Below are positions 11,773 to 22,720 of a stretch of 64,000 nucleotides of DNA, one piece after another. The stretch is from Stropharia rugosoannulata (taxonomy: Eukaryota; Basidiomycota; Agaricomycetes; Agaricales; Strophariaceae). The notes beneath the pieces were generated by a model. The model did no database searches. It had not been told where the DNA came from and saw nothing but the letters and a program-made list of their open reading frames with translations. Position 1 is the first letter of the stretch. Every line of letters begins with the position of its first letter. The DNA is taken from the NCBI GenBank assembly GCA_028532985.1, contig JANCIK010000004.1, positions 2,604,001-2,668,000 on the forward strand, read 5' to 3'. Position numbers and translations under genes: made by a program.

Positions 11773-13195
11773 ATGCCTGCTCAGCTGAAACGAAACTAGA
11801 ACAGGTCGGCATTAATCTGGGCAAGGCGGGAGAATTATGTTGTAGGAATGATGGACCAGTAAGGTGAACGTGGGCTTTGCTTTTGTCAAGAAAGCTTCGT
11901 TAGATTCAGAGGTTCCTCACGGTGCTCGAGGTGATAGCGTGAAGGGAACCAAAACAGCGGTCTTTGATGAATCGCAATTCATCAAAGTCGGGACTCGGGA
12001 GGGAGTAGCCACAGATTAAAATTAAAATACGGAACTCAAATCAATCGCACTTTCAGTTAATTGGGTTTGAATTGAGTCCACATTAATTATACAAATCGAT
12101 ATGATAGTCGTCCCATGTTTTCCACCATTCATGGTATGCACGATCCCCTGAGGTGCAATGCCAGTGCTAACATCTGATTACAGTAACAATAGTGTTAAGT
12201 ACACTGGTACTACAAGGACCCCAGCTCTAAAAATGATGGTGCGTTCTGCGTTCAAAGTGAAATTGTGAAGTCAAAGACCTAGCCCTGTTCACCAACGTAG
12301 ACCCTCCCAGACATAATTTATTCCTTTCGCCTCCGTTAGGCTTTAAGCTCATTTATATACCGCGCTGTATTGGCGCTGTATACAACGCTTACGTACTGGT
12401 GATGCTAGTGAGCTGTCCAACCTGAAACTTGCCTGCAGTGGCCGAGGCTCCCAGTGGTGGCAATAGTACCTTGGACATACATACCCTATAGTCTATCCAT
12501 TAAACTCTGCAGCAACTCTGCAGTGTGGAAGACTCATGACACAGCCATAGCATGAATCTTGCATGAATCTCAGTGCTACTCAGCGCTAAGCGCACGCTTA
12601 CTATTTAGCAATCCCATCATTCGTTGGTAATGCATAATGCATGATTGAATCTGAACATCTTAAAACTTACCAAAAAAAGTTTTTTGAATGAGTCATGCTC
12701 TACTAATGCTACTTATGCCTTACTAGCGGCTTGTCTGCAATACTTAAACATTTAAATGCTTAGGGGACTTCTCAGTCTAGAGATGCGACTGAGCCCACGT
12801 TATCTAAAAGGATGGACACGGCCGCTGAACACCTGAACAAACACAAAGCTTTGGTACTAGTAAGTAGTCCTCGGCGACCAACCCGCGAATCTTTCTCAAG
12901 TCTAGGCCTCGCAAAGATCGTAAGCGCCATAACGACCACCTTAAATAACATGTAATGGTAGAGACCGAAAGCAAGGACATCAACTTGGCGGCGTGGCCTA
13001 TTTTTGGAATGTGAATGTTTTCATAGGTTCCGAGAATCCGGTAAGCGCCCATTCTGCTGTCACTCTGTACTTGATTTAAAGAGGACCAAGTCGTCGAAGC
13101 AAGGACTATCTACTTTTCTCCTTTCTGTGTTTCTCTGCCACTACTAAATATTTCTTCAACCAAGTCATTACTCAGCATTTAACACATTCTTTTCA
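11773..13195. other. Spacer between paralogues A and B
   Basis: About 1.4 kb without a supported gene. Minus-strand 12804-13052 can encode 82 residues containing LVAEDYLLV after an Arg-rich segment, vaguely like the start of a seven-helix protein, but no further helices follow. The rest shows nothing recognisable beyond short duplicated words (GCATGAATCT twice near 12552-12568). Confidence 0.4.
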
Positions 13196-14676
13196 ATGAG
13201 TACCACCACCAGCAGTACAGCTGGAGGAGCTACATATCCTCTCGCAAAACCAAAACTGCGACCATTACACAGCGACCCAGTTCTCAGTGTGTTATTTTTA
13301 TTACGTCGACTTTTCTTCCTTCCGTGAATTAACTTTTTTTCCCCTATAGTTGCATTGTCTTTCTTACACTCATTGGCTATATTAACCACTATCACACGAC
13401 TAGTGCACAGGAGATACATCCGCCGGCTATGGTGGGATGATCTTTGGGCTGCTTTATCAATTGTCTTCGATCTTGCGGATTTCGTTCTGTACGTGGGCTA
13501 TGTTATCACTATTAGGCGTCTTGGCTGTGAGTGCCATCACCATTTGTATAATCTCCGAAGTCCTTGCAAAATTCTGATATTGAACTTGTATTGAACAATT
13601 TTTCATTATATTAGACACGCCGCTAAGTTGGCGTGTTGCCTCTAGATGGACGACGCTCCTGACATATACTACAACTCTTTGGTACGTCCCATATGGGCTT
13701 TGGAGTAATAAAAGATCAGTGAACGCTTACCTGCAACATTGGGGGCAGGACATCCCGGTTGACTATTTCCGTCACCATCACACGTCTCTTGCCAAAGGGC
13801 CGGCTGCGCCATGTATCAATGGGCGCATCTCTTCTCTTCGGCGCGTTCATGAGCACCATGCTCCTCCAGAAAATATTTTTCTGTGGCACTAACTGGGCAA
13901 AGCAGACGGCTTGCGCAACTCCCAAGTATGCTGGCTATATGGAACTCGTCAGTAAGTCGGAAGTTCCGCTTCGATTTCGGTTCCCTCCATGCAGAATACT
14001 CAATCTGAACGTACTCGATTCACAGCGGACAATATCGGCGACCTATGGCTCATCCTCGCACCTGCGTATATTCTGCGGAACACCAAGCTGAGGCCGGCAC
14101 ACCGCCGCCTGATAACAGCCATATTCGCGTGCGGTTTCTTCACGATGCTCGCGAGCATTGTGCACAGCGCGTTTATTCTCGTAAGGTCCACTACGTTCAT
14201 TGGTGTTACGGCGCACATACAGGTATGGTATCTCCTGCCATTCAATTGCCGTTACTTATCTGCTTGACCTCTCATTTGCGTCTTACTAGGTCACCATATC
14301 AATAATAGTTTCTAACCTCCTAGTGCTCGTCACCGCTCTATACCGCGCGATGCGCAGGCGTGCAAGGGCTGAGGGAAACTCAGAGCTCGCCAGTCCGGCG
14401 AATGCGGCGAGCACGAGCGAGACGCGTGAACCCAACAGTGTCACAACAAGCGCCCAGTTGCTGACCACTGAGGAATACTCTCATCTTACGCTGACGGAGC
14501 TTACAGAGTCCCGAAATACGAGTACGGGGCGTACTCTCATCACACTAACAGAGATCACGGACTCGCGTGGGGCGACCACGCAGCAGTCGCGAGGGGTGCA
14601 TACGGGGTCGGGATCTCGTAACTCGACGGACATCGAATCAGGCGCGGCTACAGGTTCAAGTGAAGTTTACGTTTGA
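13196..14676 (+). CDS. Seven-helix WWDD membrane protein, paralogue B
   Basis: Tandem paralogue of the gene at 10281, same orientation, same exon plan. The start at 13196 gives MSTTTSSTAGGATYPLAKPK. The first intron (donor in CTCA|gtgtgt, ending about 13349) rejoins as VLIALSFLHSLAILTT, the same phase as in paralogue A. Then RRLWWDDLWAA, ASRWTTLLTYTTTLW, LTISVTITRLLPKGRL, CGTNWAKQTACATPKY, ADNIGDLWLILAPAYIL and the last helix TISIIVSNLLVLVTALYRAM. The tail (about 110 residues) holds HLTLTELTESR and LITLTEITDSR at about 14482-14568. Most conserved are the loop between helices 4 and 5 and the region around helix 5. Function is inferred only from topology. Confidence 0.78.
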
Positions 14677-15871
14677 CTGAATGCGGGCACAATTATCCGC
14701 TGCCCTGCATAAATATTTTTCAGTAAGGCAAGTATACCCAATGTGTTGGATCGCAGGTCGACAAGAACTTCTAGTAGAAGAATGTCATGAAAAGGGTTTT
14801 AGACGTCGAAGGGTGATAGTTCAGTGCAGTGATAATATATTCAATCGTTTGTATTTCTACCAAATAGCATGTGTGTTCTCCAGACCTTGTCCCGAAGGTT
14901 GGTTGGGCAACGTTTAGATGGGTCCAATTGGAGAGATTCGAAGAGGCCGCTCGCAAGCGAATCAGGGGTGGGGATCCGACAGGCCTGACCAATGGTAACA
15001 TTGCCATTTGATAGCTGTTGAAGATTGAGACCCTGACTGACGGACTCTCCGTCGATATATATTGAGGGCCTTGTGGCATTTGTTGCTGGGCTATACATTC
15101 GTGACATGATTCTCTGAGAGAAAATTTGGTATCCATTAATCATTTTCCCTCTTCGGAACTACTTAATGTTTCGAAGTTGTGTTCTGATGATCCATTGTTG
15201 TGGGTCCATAACTGATAACCAGATATGGTAAGTCATGCGACTCTGCGGCGACTACACAACGGACCACAGGAAGCTATTCGCATTAAGTTGTGTCTACACT
15301 AGAGCTCTCCAGAGGTACTCAAAAGGCCGTGCGCACAAGTCATATAGTCGCATATGATGTTTTTGATAGTGGCGTATTGAGAGGTGATGCGGTATCAACA
15401 CCAGTTCGGACTCGGCAGATGCAAAAAATAGGATAATTGATAATATTAGGATCCTGTCAGAAAATAGGTGGTCGTACGACAGTTAGTTAGCTTGCACAAA
15501 TGAATTGAACTGCGCCAGGAATGCGCGTATAGAAAGTATCGTCCCGTGACCATGGGGATTTCTGGGGACATCCAGATCTAATGTTCTGATAACGCTCGAA
15601 GTGAGTATACACCGGGTGTCACGAACTAGTAACTGGGGCACAGAGAGAACCAAGTACTTGCACGCTGCATTTGTCCCAGGCTGCGCGCAGGTGATTGAAT
15701 TTTGTCATAACCAGACACCGCCTTATTCCTCTGTACAGCCATTCCTAGTCCGCACAGCCTTCGCCTGTCCCCAATTAGTCTGGGTTGAGGCCGTTCAAAT
15801 TTGGAAGGTTGAAGAAAAGAAGACAAACAAAGAACAGGAATAGGCTAGGACCCTACACGATAAGGCTGAAG
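14677..15871. other. Spacer, no supported gene
   Basis: Overlapping ORFs on the minus strand (14771-15143) and one on plus (15601-15843) have no recognisable domains or splice continuity. No RNA gene or element seen. Confidence 0.4.
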
Positions 15872-16618
15872 ATGGCGCATGTGCGAGTTTATCTGGTACG
15901 GCACGGAGAGACGCAGGCGAACCAAGAGGGAATCATACAGGGCCAGCTGGACACGGAGCTAAATTCGCGTGGAAAAGAACAAGCATGGATGGTGAGCGCA
16001 GCATTGCGGGATGTAAAGTTTTTCCGTGCATACAGTAGCGATCTGAGGCGGGCGAGCGAGGTACGTACTTGCGTTCCCGGATGTCCCGACTCCCGACAAT
16101 GACGCGGGCCCACAGACAGCAGCCGCCATTCTGGAAAACCACCAGGGGGTGGAGCTGGTGAAAGAGGAGGCCCTACGAGAGCGTGTGGGTTACGATTCAT
16201 ATTTGAAGCATTTGTACGTCCTGACGTCATTTAGTACATGGGTGCGCTAGAAGGGGGTGCGGCAATGGAGAATCTGAATGATGCCGGTGCAGAGACGCAT
16301 CCTGCATTCTGTAAGCGGGTAATCGACTGGTGGAAAAGGCGTATTTTGGATTCGGTGATGAGCGCGCGGGAGGGAGCGGAAACCGTGAACGTGCTGGTGA
16401 CGTCACACGGCGGGTGGATCACTGCGCTGGTGCGGACGCTGGTGGGTAGCAGAAAGGCGGTAGTGGGCGCCGGGGTCGTGCTTGGACACTGCGGGAACGC
16501 GTCGGTGACGGTGGTGGAGGTGATGGAGGACAGGTGTGGGATGGTGGTGCAGTTTGGGGACGCGTCGCATGTCACAGGGGAAGTGTTGAATTCAAATGCG
16601 GACGAGATAGGCAAATAA
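15872..16618 (+). CDS. Histidine-phosphatase (phosphoglycerate-mutase-like) family protein
   Basis: Small two-His phosphatase of the RHG family; the substrate could be a sugar phosphate (TIGAR or SHB17-like) or a protein, and sequence alone does not decide. Three exons: 15872-16060 (MAHVRVYLVRHGETQANQEG, with the catalytic RHGE), 16116-16184 and 16235-16618. The junctions give SSDLRRASETAAAILENHQG and LRERYMGALEGGAAM, matching the family LRERxxGxLEG acid/base region. The second catalytic His is in VLVTSHGGWI near the end. About 213 residues, normal for the family. The 50-nt intron at 16185-16234 is needed: reading through gives a stop. The stop codon is about 100 bp before the Ca2+ exchanger start on the same strand. 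Confidence 0.88.
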
Positions 16619-16718
16619 CACGTGAGGGCGAGTTATTCTTGTCACCAGTGACCGCACTGCCTCGTCAAGTTTATGCAAGGTCTCATTTCTCAACACACTC
16701 CTTTAGTCTCTTCCATCC

Positions 16719-19146
16719 ATGCCTGATACAGAGAGCTCCCCGCTCCTCCCCAACGGCCCCCACCACGGCGCGTCCCCCGGCTTTGCTGCGCGCATCGCGC
16801 GCTTCATCAAGGCCGATGGCCAACCGGGCTGGATCCAGTCGTTCAAGTGGTACCTCTTTACATCTTACTTCAACGTCCTCCTGGTCTTCGTGCCCTTAAG
16901 CGCTGTCGCTCATTATCTTAACTGGGATGCCGCTCTCCGTTTCACCTTCAGTTTCTTCGCCATTATGCCCCTTGCCAAGGTGCCTACCGTCTTACTAGCG
17001 CCCTGCCACTTTTCTTACTCCTCTTATTTAGCTTCTTGGCGACGCAACAGAGCAAATGTCATTCAGTCTTGGTCAAACCCTTGCAGGACTTCTCAATGCC
17101 TCTTTCGGAAACGCTGTCGAAATTATTGTCGGCATCGCTGCCCTCTTGCAAGGTATTCTACAATCCTCTATTTCCTTGATTTGCTTTAATCCGCTCTGCA
17201 GACGAAATTCGCATCGTACAAACCTCCGTACGCCACCATTACATGTCTTATTTTCTTCTAACTAATCAGTTTACCCTGAAATCTAATACCGCCCGGGTCC
17301 TATCCAATTACGTTCCGTCCAACTCCGTTCTTTAATATAGATGCTCGGCTCCATACTCTCAAATATACTCTTGGTCCTCGGCTGCTCCTTCCTGGCTGCT
17401 GGATACAAACGCAGCGAAAGCAAGTTCAAGGTTACCGCCGCACAAGCGTAAGTATACATATCACCTCTTCCGATTTTGTTGATTTACTCGACGTCATTTC
17501 CAGATCGAGTTCGGTTAGCATTTGTTCTCTTGTATCTTGATCCCAAGCGCTTATATATTGTTTAGCTTATGACCCTTTCTTGCATCAGTTAGTATGATCT
17601 TTCTACCGCGGTTCTTGTTTCTCCGGACGCGCGGACAACAGTGCACTCAGTACTGAACTCGGTATCATCTGACTATAGCCCTCGTAATCCCGGCTGCATA
17701 CCACAGCACTCTCGAAGGTGCGTTTTTGTCATTTGCTCCAATGCCGTTGAGGTGCTGACGCGACTTGTCTTGTTTTTTTATCTGCAACAGCCGGCAAGTC
17801 CAATCAACGCGGACTGCTCATCATCTCTCGTGGCACTGCGATTGCCTTCTTACTGATCTACTGCGCATACATTTACTTCCAGGTACGCTCATTTTACCCT
17901 ATAGTACACATATATCACAAGTTCATTCTGATACTTTTGTCTTGCTTTGTGTAGCTCAAATCGCACTCGTATCTCTTCGATCCTCAGCGGGCAGATGAAT
18001 GCGAGTGCAACTGCCCTTGTGGCAAAGCAGGTATTGCCCCTTCACACATCGACTCATATCAGGTTCAACACGACCCAACCTGTTTCAATGGGACTGGTCA
18101 GAGTGCTGCTAATGAACAACCACCCAGACGTGCTAGCATCCATAGGCGCCCGTCCAGACGCGCTACTTTGGAATACGAGTACACGCCGCATGTCAGGAGT
18201 GTTAGTCCCATTGGTAGTATGCATGAGGAAGGGGAGGTGCCTGAGATGAGCGTTGTTGCTGCTTCAGTTGCTCTCTTGCTCGTCACGCTTACAACGTCGT
18301 TTTGTGCCGATTACTGTGCGTCACGGTCTCCTTCCGTTGTCTGCACTGCACTGCGGGTGTTCTGACGACCTTATCTGCTTTTTATAGTGGTTGCCTCCAT
18401 TGAGGAGTTTGCTATGAGATACCATGTACCCAAGGCATTCATCGGATTGATCTTATTGCCGATTGTTGTAAGTACACCAATTGCTCGTCTTCATGGCTGA
18501 CGATTTAATGTATTATTCAGGCAAACGCAGCGGAGCACGTTACCTCTGTCTGGATGGCAATGAAGGATCAAATGGAGCTTACTATCACCATCTGCGTTGG
18601 CAGTTCTATCGTATGTCTGTTGTTACTTCTGTATGATAACTATTTCTGACGCGCTGCAGCAAATCGCATCATTCGTCATTCCGTTGCTTGTTGTTGTTGG
18701 TTGGATGTGCGTTCAATATCCGTGTGATGTCACTGTGGGGCTGAGCGCTAATTGATCCTAAATTACTGATGTAGATCCGGCCATGAGCTGACATTGTTCT
18801 TTGCGCATTTCGAGGTGTGTGGCAGTGGCTCATCTCATATTCAAACTACAGGACTTACTATACTTACTATCATTTATACACCTTCAGACCATAATCCTCT
18901 TCGCCTCCGTCCTTCTCGTAAACACACTGATCCAGGATGGAAAGTCAAATTACATGGAGGGACTCATGTACGTACATATTTTTTTCGGATCTTGCACATG
19001 CGTCAATGCTGACGATGTGTGCACTGTAGGCTCCTCGCTCTGTATTTCGTCATTTCGCTCGCATGTGCGTATATTTCCGTATTTTGGATACTGTCACAGC
19101 TAACGTTGTGGTTTGGTTTGATCTGGCTCTAGTTTGGGTATCTTGA
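16719..19146 (+). CDS. VCX1: Vacuolar-type Ca2+/H+ exchanger (CAX family)
   Basis: CAX antiporters load Ca2+ into the vacuole using the proton gradient. The start gives MPDTESSPLLPNG. Many short exons follow: WYLFTSYFNVLLVFVPLSAV, LLGDATEQMSFSLGQTLAGL then NASFGNAVEIIVG (first alpha repeat), LGSILSNILLVLGCSFLAAG, LLIYCAYIYFQ, IEEFAMRYHVPKAFIGLILL, ANAAEHVTSVWMAMKDQ (second alpha repeat), and IASFVIPLLVVVGWM. The last exon ends LAFWVS with stop at 19144-19146. The two GNA(V/A)E motifs bind the cation. The central loop before the second repeat is odd: C-E-C-N-C-P-C (18000-18020) and RRAS/RRAT (18126-18167), which look like protein kinase A sites. It lies among seven-helix genes. Confidence 0.9.
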
Positions 19147-20679
19147 GCGGCTGTCGCGAACGAATATGTAACCCGAAGACGACTCAAGCTCCTGGGCTGG
19201 AGGGTGTTGAGCCCACATCTTTTCTCATCTAAGTACTATTAAGATCAAGTGCCGCGCTTATATGCAGTTGCGAGGCTTAGTGGTTCCACCCATTTGACTC
19301 ATTCTAATTTTACTTTGCTTCCTTCTCTGTTGTTGTCCTTCCTTGACTATATGTGCGCTACTGTGCTTTTATCAAACCCAGCGTCTTCTCTTCTCCTGTG
19401 ACACTTGTATTGCTTTTGGTCGGCTGCTAGGATTCTTCATTTCTATAGTTAACTCTACTGTTACAGTTTTACTGCCCTCTTCTTTGCGGTCCTTTTTCTG
19501 AGTGTACACAAGGCTGCGCTTTGTGAGTGTGGCTAATCTACACTACTCTAAAAGGTGATGAATACCTACGATATGTAGTTTACGATTGTAGGTTTCATGC
19601 ACCCGCGTCTACGTTGTTTTGCAATCTAGCCTCTAGGCTATAAAGGACTCCTACATAATATAAAATTCCGTCCGGAGATGTCTAAGCATCTTTAACTGAA
19701 CTCCTGTTACATAGTAACAGGATTTCTGTCCTAACCTAGCCTAATTTCCTGTAAGTCACACCTGTATGCACGCACTTCGGCCCTGTCGCAATTGTGTGGC
19801 GTGGTGTCGCAGGATTTCCTACCAACTACATACTTCATTTTCGTTGTACCAGCTCCTACCAACTCCTCGCCGCCACCATCAATTATGCTCTGTTCATCGC
19901 TAATCTCCAGGCTGCATACACATCATCTACACATCAAGAGTCCCTACTTAGTCTGTAGACTCCTATTATGCGCATACGTCCGCAAGTCTAGATCGCCGCT
20001 CTTCGCTGTCCTGTTGCCTCTTCAGTTCCTGAAGCTTTTACGGGGACCATAAGTCGTCATAAGTTCTCAGCTGGAGACTGGAATAAAAATGAAAAGATGT
20101 TGCCAACCTTAACTTGGGATTTGCGGTTAACAGCGTGCCAAGGCAACATGCTGATCGATCACCAAACACTTCAATCACTGGGACCTACTTGGTATGTACT
20201 GGGACTTGACTGGAACTCGTTCTATATAATTTACTGGATATTGTGGAACCGACGGAGAAATGCCTATCAAATATTTTGCGATATTATTATCGCGAAGTGC
20301 ACATCGTTACCATTCATGGGGCTCAAGGGGACACCTCTGGCGAAAAAGCCTACTCGAATAGAGGGGCTAGTACTACGAGCTGCTACGGCATGCGTACCCG
20401 CCACTCGGCCCCCGACCAATAAGCTGGAATGCACCACCCCCGACATCCGCTCTCCGCCCGCCCAGGGGCCTCGTTTTTGCAAATTGCCCTGCGGCGCCGC
20501 GGACGGTATATGTACCACATGTCGCGAGGCAAACTCGCGAGTGCAGGCTCATTTAAGCTTTTTTTACTAGTCGTACCTCCCCCTCCGCTCCCCTTCACCC
20601 GCGTCTCTGAGCCAGCCTCTGAGCCGCGTGTCTTCCTCTCCGCAGCCCCCCGCCACCCTCGGCGGATGCTCCAGCAGTG
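19147..20679. other. Spacer, no supported gene
   Basis: About 1.5 kb. An ORF of 157 codons (20097-20570) lacks domains and overlaps ORFs on the other strand, so I do not call it. It contains an inverted repeat at 19703-19721. The end nearest 20680 is pyrimidine-rich and should be the promoter/5' UTR of the DUF6533 gene. Confidence 0.4.
19703..19721. repeat. Short perfect inverted repeat
   Basis: CCTGTTAC at 19703-19710 and GTAACAGG at 19714-19721, separated by ATA. It could form a small hairpin or be the remnant of a mobile-element end; no target duplication is visible. Confidence 0.5.
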
Positions 20680-22500
20680 ATGGGCAGCGCCGTGGCATCT
20701 AGCGACACCGTATACTGGCTGAGCGTAGATCGCGCGCTTGCGTACATCGCCTGTGAGTCTATCTGCTCAAGAATTTTTTGCTGACCCAACGATCGTCCGC
20801 CAGTGTCGGCCGCCATCGTTGCGGCGTATGATCATGGTGCGTTCCTGCAACCTACCTGCTATTCAACAAAGATGCGTGTATTGATTTGGAGGGGTATATG
20901 AGACAGTTACAACCATCGATTCCGAGGTTAGTCTGACTGCCTTGATTCTGTGCTCTGCCTTAACAATAATATTGACTCTGGCAATGGTGGATGCAGATTG
21001 AATTGATTTGGGTGAGTCAAGGACTTTCATCTCACATGACGATTCTGACGCGTTTTTCCTATACTGGCAGAAACGTCCTAAATGGACCACGGTACAGATC
21101 CTATTCATCATAGTGCGTGTACGCAAGTTCAGAAGCGGACAGCAAATTTACTGTCTTCGGGATCTAGTGCCGCTATCTCGGGCTTGTCATGCAACTGTAT
21201 GTTTTCCAGTGAACCGTTCAGAATACATGCATACAACCTATTCATTATGACTTCTTTACAAACTCCAGGTACACTGCGTACAGTACGTTTTCTCTCTCTT
21301 TCTCTATGTTGAAGCCTTCAATGATCCCGTTGCATAGCCTTTATGAGGCATATTCTACTTAATGAAACAACGGTATTGTTTGGAATCCTCGTCTCTCTTT
21401 TATTTCGCTTAACAATTTTTGACTTAGGGGTACGTGCGCTTTTCTTATCGCCTTTCATCTAGTTATATGGTGGTATCCACTGTCTCGCAGATGTGCGTTA
21501 TGATTTATTTCCTCAAATGACTTAGCCTGACGGTTCAATTTCAAGGTCCATTATTTCATACGATTTCTGGATATATGGCCAGCATCGTACTCTTTTCAAT
21601 GCAAGGTATATCCTCTGGCCTTTGACCAGTGCCTTCGATGCTCATAAGATGCCTTCACAGGCATCATGATGTTCCGCGTATCAAGCATGTACTTGAACAC
21701 TCGCAAGATGAACTTATTATTGGGCGCCGCGTTTTTAACTGAAATTGCAGTCGTGATTGGGATTCAGATTGTGGAATATGTTGCGGACGAATTGCATACA
21801 CGTACGTCTCTCCATGGATTTCATATACGTACCAACATGGTTATACACTGTCCGGGCCTCGTAACTAATGCACACATCAGCCATCCCTCAGCCTGCCCCT
21901 GGTGTAGAACTCTGCAAGCGTCACTCGTTTTCTAAACTACCCGCCATGATATGCATACCAATCCTGATTTTTGAGACCTTCTTACTGGTCCTCTCAGTGG
22001 CAATCGGCATTAAATACCATCGCTCTCGCATGGAAATATCGACTAACTATCAGTCGCGCGGCAAGTCGCTTCTCTATGTGCTCCTGAGGGACAGCATAGC
22101 GTTTCCATTCATGTATGTTCCACGTTTGTGAAATTACTTTCAATGTCCGTAACGGATTTGACTCGGATGCAGCATTGTTCTTTGTGCAATTGTCAACCTC
22201 ATTGCAGACCTTCATTTTTCCGTACGTCCAAAATTTCTGTCCCTTTATATTTTGTTGGTCTGAATTGGATCATAGTACCTCATTATACAAATGGTGTACA
22301 TCCCGCCTACGCTCGCACCTGTAATCCTAGGTCCGCGACTTATCCTCAACCTGCGGGAGGCATACTACGCACCGTATGCCGAGGAAGTCAACTCTTCTGA
22401 CTGGCGCTCGTCTGTTGTGAGCTCCCCGGGTGTGCGTTATCCAGTCATACGCTTCGGCCGGCACTCAGAGGGCGCAGTATCTCATATCAATTTTGAATAA
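20680..22500 (+). CDS. DUF6533-type multi-helix membrane protein
   Basis: Member of a large, uncharacterised agaricomycete family with about seven helices and an N-terminal DUF6533 segment; proposed to be receptor-like, with no known ligand. The start at 20680 gives MGSAVASSDTVYWLSVDRAL. Short exons follow: LSAAIVAAYDH, VYETVTTIDSE, then IELIWKRPKWTTVQILFIIV, the family signature (acidic E-x-E-x-IW-K, then W-T). Later exons have GIMMFRVSSMYLNTRKMN, ICIPILIFETFLLVLSVAIG and RGKSLLYVLLRDSIAFPFM. The final exon reads LGPRLILNLREAYYAPYAEE, typical of the family C-terminus, and ends at TAA 22498-22500. Some middle exons (21140-21660) are uncertain. Its tail-to-tail neighbour is seven-helix paralogue C. 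Confidence 0.75.
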
Positions 22501-22720
22501 AATCTATCTAGTTTTTCAAATTGTGTTACACGAATAGACAGATTGTATTGAACAATTCGGAATAACTTAAAAGATTTATAAATTAATATAGTACAGCCTG
22601 AATGCTACCAGTTATTTTCAACAGGCTGCAGCTAAGCCAAAATTAAGCTATAGCCTTTTCCACTACAAAACTCCTGGACACTGCAGGAAACTTGCGAGTA
22701 AGTACATGCCAGACTAACCC

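Noticed and set aside
16200..16240. 22-nt intron in the histidine phosphatase gene
   Set aside because: An upstream donor (GTGGGT at 16185) gives a normal 50-nt intron and the expected LRERxxGxLEG motif.
20097..20570. 157-codon plus-strand ORF upstream of the DUF6533 gene
   Set aside because: No recognisable domain, composition unlike neighbouring genes, and ORFs on the opposite strand overlap it.
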